Shown: positions 56,901-61,490 of the stretch, in pieces
Position numbering within the stretch: the first letter of the stretch is position 1
Layout of the letters: each line of letters starts with the position of its first letter
Source: Dictyobacter vulcani
GTDB taxonomy: Bacteria > Chloroflexota > Ktedonobacteria > Ktedonobacterales > Ktedonobacteraceae
NCBI RefSeq assembly: GCF_008974265.1
Contig: NZ_BKZW01000002.1
Coordinates: 868,001 to 932,000, forward strand
Direction of reading: 5' to 3'
DNA length: 64,000 bases
Notes under the pieces: model-generated
Database searches by the model: none
Seen by the model: only the letters and a program-made list of their open reading frames with translations
What the model was told of the DNA's origin: nothing
Position numbers and translations under genes: made by a program

Positions 56901-56969
56901 GAAGCCGAATTAAATCAGAAGGAACTTGATAAAATTGTGACCAAACTGCGTAGAAAAAAGGGTAAGTAA
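38518..56969 (+). CDS. Gene D, whole span: tetramodular NRPS (modules 9-12), each C-A-PCP-E
   Basis: Restoring one C at 41826-41827 gives 18,453 nt and a 6,150-residue protein, so the two long frames are certainly one gene. Order: C9-A9-PCP9-E9, C10-A10-PCP10-E10, C11-A11-PCP11-E11, C12-A12-PCP12-E12. Predicted substrates: Thr, Ile-like, Ala, Thr, all epimerized. The start is GTG with a strong AAGGAG site. The N-terminus is rich in Lys/Arg (LSPKKLARLMQKLNKTQEK), complementing the acidic tail of protein C. The C-terminus after E12 (FTPSDFPEAELNQKELDKI...RRKKGK) resembles a communication-mediating donor segment for protein E, which begins 1 bp after the stop codon. Confidence 0.9.
38640..43195 (+). 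other. NRPS module 9: C9(LCL)-A9(Thr)-PCP9-E9
   Basis: C9 HHIVSDGW 39049-39072. A9 ~40030-41540, pocket DFWNFGMVHK. PCP9 Ser codon 41677-41679. E9 ~41830-43195 with HHLAVDGISWR from 42231 and EGHGRED. A one-base deletion at 41826-41827 separates PCP9 from E9. Confidence 0.87.
41829..56969 (+). CDS. NRPS gene D, segment 2: E9 through E12 (uninterrupted 15-kb frame)
   Basis: The longest clean frame in the window: E9, C10-A10-PCP10-E10, C11-A11-PCP11-E11, C12-A12-PCP12-E12. E-domain motifs HHLxxDGxSWR start at 42231, 46821, 51345 and 55944. Carrier serine codons are at 46263, 50790 and 55392. The ATG at 41829 is internal to the E9 opening (VGRVPLTPIQQRFFE), and real translation comes from 38518. 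The natural stop is TAA 56967-56969. Confidence 0.92.
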   Translation: MVGRVPLTPIQQRFFEHMPVQPHHWNQAIFLRVQQALDTDLLRKTISALLQHHDALRLRFEYVESTWQQRDAAFEDDVPLTIVDLASVAEDKQAAAIESAANQLQASLHISDGPLLRVAYFELGAAGQRLLIILHHLAVDGISWRILLEDLQSVYTQLQHAQSYLLPPKTTSFQEWSRKLSLAAQAATFRQELDYWTALAAHSVVGMPRDYSEGVNTVASIRMVAISLSPEETSALLHEVPQAYRTQINDILLTALAQGYAAWTGQHSLWVDMEGHGREDILEGVDLSRTVGWFTTLYPVFIEDREHNEPGTLLKQIKERLRTIPHNGIGYGLLRYLSEDASVTDRIRKISPAEISFNYLGQFDQVLGTDALFQFAQEASGIPRNPDANREHVLEVSGNISGGQLHLSWMYSANLHKDETITNFAEYCVEALRALIAHCREEQHGGYTPSDFPLAQLTQEQIDTFLPADQPIEAIYPLSPLQEGMLFHTLYQPDGGDYITQLACTFEGKLAIDVFIRAWRQVMEQHAILRTALLWEGFDQPLQVVRKQVDVPFVALDWREFTEQEQQEKLASYQQEDRASGFDLEQAPLARLTLVRMADETFVFLWSHHHILLDGWSIPLVLRDVFVCYEALHKGHDIQLPHIRPYQDYIAWLEEQDLGKAQAFWQDLLQDFTVPTPLIGEQASDLADDTDMLTYDEQVMKLSATETRILQQEARQHQLTLNTLIQGAWALLLSRYSGQDDVVFGATLSGRSASVAGIESMVGLFINTLPVRVRIPGEISVQNWLQQLQEQQSEARQYEYSPLAQVQSWSEIARGTSLFESLLVFENYPVSTSGTQGEEMSLRVQAIKSVEQANYPLSFIAIPGQELTLKLMYLRGRFGNAVIARMLQHLHIVLQSFATSLQQPVASVSVLTASEKIQLIEGWNATDTAYPRTAVLPILFEEQVSRTPEAEAIICGEQRISYAELNRQANRLAHYLRSLGVGPEIRVGLCLERSVEMLVALLGIIKAGGAYVPLDPGYPQERLSLMIEDAQITILLTHSALLEKLPPSSVQTMLLDQETKALHAQSSENPEHTVLADNLLYVMYTSGSTGKPKGVCITHQPVVRLVRNSNYIQFEPEDRIVQAANVAFDASTFELWGAWLNGACLVMVMKEDILSLPRFAQVLQEQRINTLFLTTALFNQLAREIPDVFRSLKHLLFGGEAVDVRWVHQVLAKGAPERLLHVYGPTESTTYASWHEIQSLAADATTIAIGQPLSNTTLYVLDAHMQPVPVGVAGELYIGGDGLARGYLQQPELTAERFVPHPLSTQPGARLYKTGDMVKRDEQGEIIFVGRADQQVKIRGHRIELGEIEYQLEQHPQITEALILVREGAQGDKRLVAYVEAPGASTLDGTSLRAYLQETLPDYMLPAMFVCLDAFPITPNGKIDRRALPDPDESHVSRGSDYVAPQTSVQETLAEIWCQVLGIERIGIHDNFFMLGGDSILSIQIVSRANRAGIQVSPKLLFQYQTIAALSAVVADAALQTDIVAEQGIISGDVILTPIQRWFFEQAVPQAQHYNQAMLLQVRRALDVELLKQTFDLILSHHDALRMRYQQTQGEWRQFNLAQEDQAICQVVDLAYLPAEERKQRIEAVAEEAQRSLKLQDGPLLRVVYFNPGQDEDARLLIVVHHLVIDGISWRILLEDITTAYTQLSSGSVAQLPAKTTSFQHWAMRLHEYAQSESARSDYNYWLALQDMEVSDLCDHHTGENTVASTHYVTVSLSIEETRALLQDVPQAYRTQINDVLLTAFVQAMADWTGNSALLIDMEGHGREDIIDGIDLSRTIGWFTSMYPVYLELPAATNDPGQALKAIKEQLRRIPHNGIGYGLIRYLTTAIEQRPLPEAQISFNYLGQFDQSFAQEGLFAVAPEFAGTTASEQGKRQHVLDVSCSIGGERLHFNWAYSEHLHRSESIERVALSVIAKLQALIAHCQRPEAGGYTPSDFPLASLTQAQLDALLPDKRPIESIYPLSPLQQGLLFQTLYTPESGDYVVQSSLTFRGNFNVDAFLQAWRQVVDQHAILRTSFVWEGLEEAQQIVHQHVDLPVEQQDWRALTSEQQQQKRTTYWQEDRALGFDLTHAPLLRLSILRLEDDCYEFFWSHHHLLLDGWSLPIVLNDVFACYTALAQGETVQLERSRPYQDYIGWLQKQNMAEAETHWRQNLADFTTPTALNIVPVWMPEPGYGEHVFHLSSETTLALQTLAREQHMTLNTIVQGVWALLLSQYSRQDDVIFGTTVSGRPTELADIERMVGLFINTLPVRVRLQAQQDVLSWLQELHQQQNDLRHYQYSSLAQIQGWSEVPRGVALFETLLVFENYPINTSEQATSAAIELIDGKAREQTNYPLTIYAIPGERLTFNLLFAHARFDRAAIERLVHHLQNLFQHIVEQPTQQVGAISLLSAADYQQLVTSWHDESFVYPQDVCMQQLFEQQALKTPGATALVVGEERLTYAELDRRANQLASYLQQQGVGPDVLVGVCMERSVELIVALLGVLKAGGAYVPLDPAYPKERLAFSLEDTQAPFLLTQERLLASLPEQRARIICLDRDWQEIAQERPEPVQTETTQQDLAYVIYTSGSTGKPKGVAIEHRSVIALLTWARKSFTAEELQGVLAATSVCFDLSIFEIFVPLSCGGSVILAENALQLPQLPAAQEVTLVNTVPSAMNELVRAGQLPASVRTVNLAGEPLQRALIDQLYQLPQIQQVYNLYGPTEDTTYSIWARMEEQQSRAVPIGRPLPGTQAYILDQHQQPVPVGVAGELYLGGAGLARGYLNRAELTAERFIKDPFSQQPAARLYRTGDLVRSQPDGNLIYLNRLDEQVKLRGFRIELGEVESVLRRYPGLHDVVVIVREDQPGVKRLVAYMVMENTEVLVPDMVRSFMLEHVPEYMVPTVFVVLEQLPLTPNGKIDRKALPAPEIQGSDYAAPEGATERLLVEIWQQVLGVKQVGIHDNFFTLGGDSILSLQIVSRLHQVGLHLTPKQLFQSPTIAELATLIATTDLTASSAEQGLVTGETPLTPIQHWFFAQQQPEAHYWNQAVLVSVDERLDLEALTQTVKHLLQHHDALRFRYTLHEGEWQQSNAAPDDTVPLEIYELAHQTAEERHITIEQKALVAQASLDLQNGPLMRVVYFDAGEDIAGRLLIIIHHLAVDGVSWRILLEDLVTLYMQLSQQQTVQLPAKTTSFQQWAQQLVQYAQQPEVKAQLDYWLAADLNTVSALPVDYRRGENTVASTQSVVVSLSREETQILLREVPQAYRTQINDVLLTALAQGLAQWTGQRKVLIDLEGHGREDILAGIDLSRTVGWFTSLYPLLLDRGEQTDDGQMLKSIKEQLRAVPQNGLSYGLLRYLLEDSQIRERLAAQPKAEIIFNYLGQFDQAMSQSGLIGPASESSGSAISLQGQRHYLFEINSSISSGQLNLAWAYSANLHQHETVQGLANAVLAALRRLIEHCQQPEAGGYTPSDFPLAHLTQTQIERVLDQDRSVEAVYPLSPMQQGLLFHTLYAPEAGDYIIQFRSTFKGHLDVEAFSQAWQHVVSHHTILRTSFQWEELSDPVQIVHQHLQVPFVLLDWQHYDAEEQQKHLATYLSSDREQGFELSRAPLMRLTLLRLSDDSYEFIWSHHHILLDGWSLPIVLNDVFICYEALRLGKPLQLAAIRPYQDYIAWLQQQDLEQAERFWKHTLAGFSVPTPLTVDRPLQNSEQGYEEHVLSIPETMTQSLQQLARQHQLTLNTIAQGAWAFVLIRYSGQSDIVFGAVVSGRPAEVSSIEAMVGLFINTLPVRVNIAEDESVIDWLQELQRQQSEMRQYEYSPLVQVQNWSEIPRGSALFESLFIFENYPISSSVEGGEESLQILKVDSQEQTNYPLTLVVLPGAQLSVRIQYDRQRFDARTIQRLAGHIQTVLESFVRQSEQQLAHLSMLTTAEQQHLTAAWNAIEMISAPQYCLHQLFEQQVAQQPTATAVRYENQSLTYEQLNNRANQLAHYLRSLGIGPDILVGLALERSLEMVIGILGILKAGGAYVPIDPMYPKERLAFLLEDASVPVLVTQQNLLERLPAYAGHVVCFDTDQQLLEQQVQTNPDWEASLQQLAYVIYTSGSTGKPKGVLVEHKHVARLFSATQPWYNFGPDDVWTLFHSYAFDFSVWELWGSLLYGGTLVVVPYWMSRSPQDFYTLLQKEKVTVLNQTPSAFRQLQQVALTTAHEQSLTELRYVIFGGEALELQSLHPWFERFGDQQPQLVNMYGITETTVHVTYRPITMVDVEAGTGSVIGRAIPDLSVYVLDQRQRPVPIGVAGELYVGGAGVARGYLNRPALTDERFIRDPFSQQPAARLYRTGDLARYHENGDLEYMGRIDEQVKIRGFRIELGEIEGQITQHPDIQECIVIAREDTPGNKRLVAYVVLQPEVSTTGSDIRAYLQERLPEYMVPVAFILLEKLPLNANGKIDRRALPAPDQSHLALDRAERISPQNEKERVLAQIWQHVLGVEQIGIHDDFFALGGDSILSIQIVARSQQAGLKLTPKLLFQHPTLADLAAHVETAPQIEREQGIVSGDVQITPIQRWFFEQQQPDPHYWNQAVLLSVRTALQVELLEHVARAVLQQHDALRLRYTRQPDGSWQAFNQVDEPAQVFAYHDLSALAPADQPLAVEASALAVQASLNIETGPIIRMVYFKLGEDVPGRLLVVIHHLAVDGVSWRILLEDVQTAYEHLSQNKEIVFPAKTTSFRQWSQQLYDHAQSTAMRHELQYWLAQGRQQLAALPVDQRTGSNSIRSSRTYAISLTHEETHQLLHEVPQRYHTQINDVLLTALAHALTKWTGQSAVRVHLEGHGREEIIEGLDLSRTVGWFTSLYPVILAVADAQQPVETLKSMKEYLRGIPQRGIGYGLLRYLCTDSTTIEQLKSLPEAEVSFNYLGQFDQTVSQETLFGPAHESSGLPVSIDNQRQHLLDINGSIVGGQLQLAWSYSSNFHLDGTIATVAQDYLHTLRQIIAQIHNKETIEFTPSDFPEAELNQKELDKIVTKLRRKKGK
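43230..47770 (+). other. NRPS module 10: C10(DCL)-A10(Ile-like)-PCP10-E10
   Basis: C10 HHHILLDGW 43650-43676. A10 core at 45078, pocket DAFFLGVTYK, identical to A5 and with near-identical flanks. PCP10 Ser codon 46263-46265. E10 HHLVIDGISWR from 46821. Fully open frame. Confidence 0.87.
47800..52305 (+). other. NRPS module 11: C11(DCL)-A11(Ala)-PCP11-E11
   Basis: C11 HHHLLLDGW 48228-48254. A11 ~49190-50660, core at 49638, pocket DLFNNALTYK. PCP11 Ser codon 50790-50792. E11 HHLAVDGVSWR from 51345. A11 is nearly the same DNA as A13. Confidence 0.88.
52340..56969 (+). other. NRPS module 12: C12(DCL)-A12(Thr)-PCP12-E12
   Basis: C12 HHHILLDGW 52764-52790. A12 core at 54177, pocket DFWNIGMVHK, the standard Thr code. 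PCP12 reads DDFFALGGDSIL, Ser codon 55392-55394. E12 HHLAVDGVSWR from 55944. The protein ends after E12 with a basic communication-type tail. Confidence 0.9.
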
Positions 56970-56970
56970 C

Positions 56971-58812
56971 GTGCAAACATCATCAATTCAAGATATATTT
57001 CCGCTTTCATCGATGCAGCAAGGCATGTTGTTCCATAGCCTTTATACCCCTGGTCAGGGAATGTATGTGGAGCAAATGAGTTTTGTGTTGCGCGGCAACC
57101 TCAATCGAAATGCGTTAGAGCAAGCTTTTCAACAGATCCTTGATCGTCATGCTGCGCTCCGTACCTCATTTATGTGGGATGACGTGGAGAAACCACTTCA
57201 GGTGGTCTATAATCATGTGCCCTTGAACATGATGCAGTATGATTGGCGTGCCTATGCACCAGCGCAACAGCAAGAGCAGTTGGAAGCATATTTGCAAGCA
57301 GACCGTGTGCTGGGTTTTGATCTTTCCGAGGCACCCCTGATGCGATTGGCCTGTCTGCACCTGGAAGATAACACCTATCAGATCGTGTGGAGCTACCACC
57401 ATATTTTAATGGATGGTTGGAGCATGCCGATCGTGCTGGGCGATCTCTTCCTCTTCTACGAGGCCGCCTGTCGCAATGAAGCTGTGAGCTTAAAGCCACT
57501 GCGCCCATACCGTGAGTATATATCCTGGGTGAAACAGCAGGATATGGAAAAAGCAGAAGCCTTCTGGCGTCAGATGTTGCGTGGCTTTGAAGCGCCTGTA
57601 TCCGTGGGAGTAGAGCGGCCAGCCAGAGAAGCCGAAAAAGCCGGGCAGCAAGAGCAGGTTGTGCGGCTCACGGCTGAAACAACGCAGCGTCTCCAACAAC
57701 TGGCTCGTCAGCATAAGCTGACCTTAAATTCAATTATGCAGAGTGCCTGGGCGCTGCTCCTGAGCCATTATAGCGGACAAGACGACATCGTCTTTGGCAT
57801 CACGGTCTCCGGCCGGCCTGCTGAAGTCGCCGGTGTTGAAACGATGGTTGGACTTTTCATCAACTCGCTGCCGCTCCGCATCCAGATTGAGCCACAGATG
57901 CCAGTGTTAGACTGGCTAAAAAGCGTCCAGAACTTGCAGACCGAGGTGCGCCAATACGAGTATAGTCCTCTGGCCCAGATACAGGGTTGGAGCGACGTGG
58001 CGCGTGGCACGTCCCTCTTTGAGAGTTTACTGGTCTTTGAGAACTATCCGATTGCCAGCAGTACTTCGAGTCAGGCCAGCGAGGCCAGCCTGGAAGTTCA
58101 ATCCGTCAACATGGTTGAGCAAACCAACTATCCACTGACTATTTTTGCCTTTCCTGGCCATCAGGTAATGCTCAAACTTGTGTATGATAGTGCCCACTTT
58201 GCGCCAGACACCATCGAGCGCATGCTGACGCATCTACAGCACATCCTGGAAAATATTGCCAGCAACGTTGAGCAACCCCTGGCAGCCGTCTCACTGCTCT
58301 CTACTGCGGAGCGGCAGCTTGTCCTGGAACAGTGGAACGCTACTCCTGCTGAGGGACCACTGGATATCTGCGTGCATGACCTGCTGGCAGCGCAGGTTAC
58401 TCGCACGCCAACCGCGACCGCTCTGATTGCAGGCGAAGAGCGGCTCAGCTATGCGGAGTTGGATAGACGGGCCAACCAGCTTGCTCACTATTTGCAGCAG
58501 CAAGGCGTCGGACCCGATGTGCTGGTTGGCGTGTGTATGGAACGCTCGGTGGAACTGATCGTGGGCCTGCTGGGTGTACTCAAAGCCGGGGAGCCTATGT
58601 GCCGCTGGACCCTGCCTATCCTAAAGAACGGCTGGCCTTCTCGCTGGAAGACACGCAGGCACCTTTCCTGCTCACCCAGGAGCGTCTGGTGGCGAGCTTG
58701 CCGGAGCAGCGTGCCCGGATCATCTGCCTGGACCGTGACTGGCAGGAGATCGCGCAACAACGTTCGGAGCCGGTGCAGACCGCGACCACCCAGCAGGATC
58801 TGGCCTATGTGA
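56971..58812 (+). CDS. NRPS gene E, segment 1: C13 and N-terminus of A13 (ends in a frameshift)
   Basis: GTG 56971 follows the gene D stop by 1 bp, suggesting translational coupling; a weak AAGG lies at 56959-56962. The protein opens directly with a C domain (IFPLSSMQQGMLFHSLY) of the type that follows E, with HHILMDGW at 57397-57420. A13 begins normally. In the GGGG at 58588-58591 one G is missing from LKAGGAYVPL, so the frame to 58812 is spurious. Confidence 0.88.
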   Translation: MQTSSIQDIFPLSSMQQGMLFHSLYTPGQGMYVEQMSFVLRGNLNRNALEQAFQQILDRHAALRTSFMWDDVEKPLQVVYNHVPLNMMQYDWRAYAPAQQQEQLEAYLQADRVLGFDLSEAPLMRLACLHLEDNTYQIVWSYHHILMDGWSMPIVLGDLFLFYEAACRNEAVSLKPLRPYREYISWVKQQDMEKAEAFWRQMLRGFEAPVSVGVERPAREAEKAGQQEQVVRLTAETTQRLQQLARQHKLTLNSIMQSAWALLLSHYSGQDDIVFGITVSGRPAEVAGVETMVGLFINSLPLRIQIEPQMPVLDWLKSVQNLQTEVRQYEYSPLAQIQGWSDVARGTSLFESLLVFENYPIASSTSSQASEASLEVQSVNMVEQTNYPLTIFAFPGHQVMLKLVYDSAHFAPDTIERMLTHLQHILENIASNVEQPLAAVSLLSTAERQLVLEQWNATPAEGPLDICVHDLLAAQVTRTPTATALIAGEERLSYAELDRRANQLAHYLQQQGVGPDVLVGVCMERSVELIVGLLGVLKAGEPMCRWTLPILKNGWPSRWKTRRHLSCSPRSVWWRACRSSVPGSSAWTVTGRRSRNNVRSRCRPRPPSRIWPM

Positions 58813-61490
58813 TCTACACCTCGGGCTCGACCGGCAAACCCAAAGGCGTGGCGATTGAGCATCGCAGCGTTGTGGCTTTCCTCTCCTGGGCCCAGCAGAG
58901 CTTTACGCTTGCTGAGTTACAGGGTGTGTTAGCCGCCACCTCAGTCTGCTTTGACCTCTCGATCTTTGAGATCTTCGTGCCGCTGAGCTGTGGTGGTAGC
59001 GTGATCCTGGCCGAAAACGCCCTGCAATTGCCGCAGCTGGCAGCCGCTCAGGAAGTGACCCTGATCAACACCGTGCCATCCGCGATGAACGAACTGGTAC
59101 GAGCCGGACAGGTTCCCAGCAGTGTACGCACCGTCAATCTAGCCGGAGAGCCATTGCAACGCTCACTGATCGAGCAACTCTACCAGTTGCCGCAGATCCA
59201 GCGAGTCAACAATCTGTATGGACCGACCGAAGACACCACCTATTCAATCTGGGCGCACATGGAAGCGCAGCAGAGCGGAGCGGTCCCGATTGGTCGTCCG
59301 CTGCCAGGAACGCAGGCCTATGTGCTGGACCAGCACCAGCAGCCAGTGCCAGTCGGCGTGGCTGGCGAACTCTATCTGGGTGGAGCCGGATTAGCGCGAG
59401 GCTACCTCAATCGAGCCGAACTCACAGCCGAGCGCTTCATCAAGGATCCCTTCAGCCAGCAGCCAGCGGCCCGGCTCTACCGTACCGGAGACCTGGTACG
59501 CTCTCAAGCTGACGGCAACCTCATCTATCTGAATCGACTGGACCAGCAAGTCAAAATCCGTGGCTTCCGCATCGAACTGGGTGAAGTCGAAAGCGTACTG
59601 CAGAGCTATCCAGGCCTGAAAGAGGCCGTGCTGCTGGCTCGTGAAGACCAACCAGGCGTGAAGCGCTTAGTCGCTTACATCGTAGCGGATAACGCCAGCA
59701 TAAAATCGGCCGAGCTGCGTCGCTTTATGCAAGCGCACCTGCCAGAATATATGGTGCCAGCAGTCTTTGTGACGTTAGAGAAACTGCCCTTAACCCCAAA
59801 TGGCAAGGTCGACCGGAAAGCATTACCTGCTCCTGATGAAGTCACGCTGGACTATGATCAGGCGTATACTGCCCCCCAGAATGCAACGGAAGAAGCGCTG
59901 GTTGAGATCTGGCAGGAAACATTAGGCAATGCACAGATCGGCATCCATGACAACTTCTTTTCCCTGGGCGGTGACTCTATCCTGAGCTTGAAAATAATTT
60001 CCCAGGCCAATCAAGCAGGACTCTATTTGACGCCGCGCCAGCTCTTCCAACATCCAACCATTGCCGAGCTTGCGACCGTTGTTGGTACCATTGAGGCAGT
60101 GAAGGCCGAGCAAGGTATGGTTATCGGCCGTGTCTTGCAGACGCCCATTCAGCAGTGGTTCTTTGAGCAAGAACTGAGCCATCCAGAACACTGGAATCAG
60201 GCAGTGATGCTGAGTGTACGCGACCAGCTGCAAAGCTCAGTCCTGGTAGATGCCGTTGAGCGTTTGCTGCTCCACCATGACTCACTCCGACTGCGTTTTG
60301 TGAAAGACGAAGAAGGCTACTGGTCACAGAAGAGTGTGCCTGTCGGGGGTAGTCCACCGGTTGAAATAATAGATGTGTCATCCCTCACGCCTGATGAGCA
60401 GCAGAGGAAGCTGGCGTCAACATTACAAGAAGCCCATAGCAGCCTCAATCTGACTACTGGCCCCTTGTTACGCGTGGTGTATTTTAACCCGGGTGCCAAC
60501 CAACCAGGACGGTTATTGTTTGTTATTCACCATCTCGCGGTCGACGGCGTCTCCTGGCGTATCTTATTAGAAGACTTACAGACCGCCTATGAGCAGTTGC
60601 TGGCAAACAAGGCTGTGCAGCTACCCGCCAAAACACTCTCCTTCCAGCAATGGGCACACAGCCTGAACGACTACGCGCAGACCCGTGAAGTGCGCGAACA
60701 GGTTGCCTATTGGGCTGATGAGGCGCATCAACAGGAATATGCACTGCCCGTAGACAATGAAGGTCCTAACACCGTCGCATCCGCGCGCAGTGTGGTAGTA
60801 GCGCTGAATGCAGACGAGACACAGGCATTATTACATGAAGTGCCAGCCGTGTATCGCACCCAGATGAACGACATCTTACTGACCGCGCTCGCTATCGCGC
60901 TGGCCAGATGGAGTGGTAACAAAGCACATCTCATTAACATAGAGGGCCATGGTCGCGAAGACATCCTCGAAGGTGTCGACCTCTCACGAACTGTTGGTTG
61001 GTTTACCAGTCTGTATCCAATACTGCTGGATCTGGGAACCGCACATGACGTGGGTGAAATGATCAAGACCATCAAGGAACAACTGCGGGCCATTCCCCAG
61101 CGTGGTATTGGCTATGGTTTGCTGCGCTACCTCTGTGATGATGAAGAGATTGCAGACCAGATGCAATCATTACCCACAGGAGAGATCCTCTTCAATTATC
61201 TGGGACAATTTGATCAAGCTTTGAGTGGGGATGCCCTCTTTACCGTTGCCGCCGAATCCAGCGGCCCTCCGGTCCATCAGGATGATAAACGTCAACACCT
61301 GCTTGATATCAATGGAAGTGTCAGTGGAAGTCAGTTGATCTTCAACTGGACATACAGCCAGAACCTTCACGCCGATGCGACGATTACCGCCGTGGCACAG
61401 GATTTCATGCAGGCCCTGCGTGATATTCTCCAGCATTGTAAAGCCAGCGGCGCTGGTGGTTATACACCGGCAGATTTCCCATTAGCACAT
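56971..61490 (+). other. NRPS module 13: C13(DCL)-A13(Ala)-PCP13-E13
   Basis: C13 is at the very N-terminus, HHILMDGW 57397-57420. A13 ~58360-59840, core at 58815, pocket DLFNNALTYK. PCP13 Ser codon 59976-59978. E13 HHLAVDGVSWR from 60528. One missing G at 58588-58591. Confidence 0.87.

Noticed and set aside
58588..58812. Stop at 58812 as the natural end of gene E (truncated C-A protein)
   Set aside because: One missing G in GGGG restores an open frame to the window end with perfect A13 motifs.
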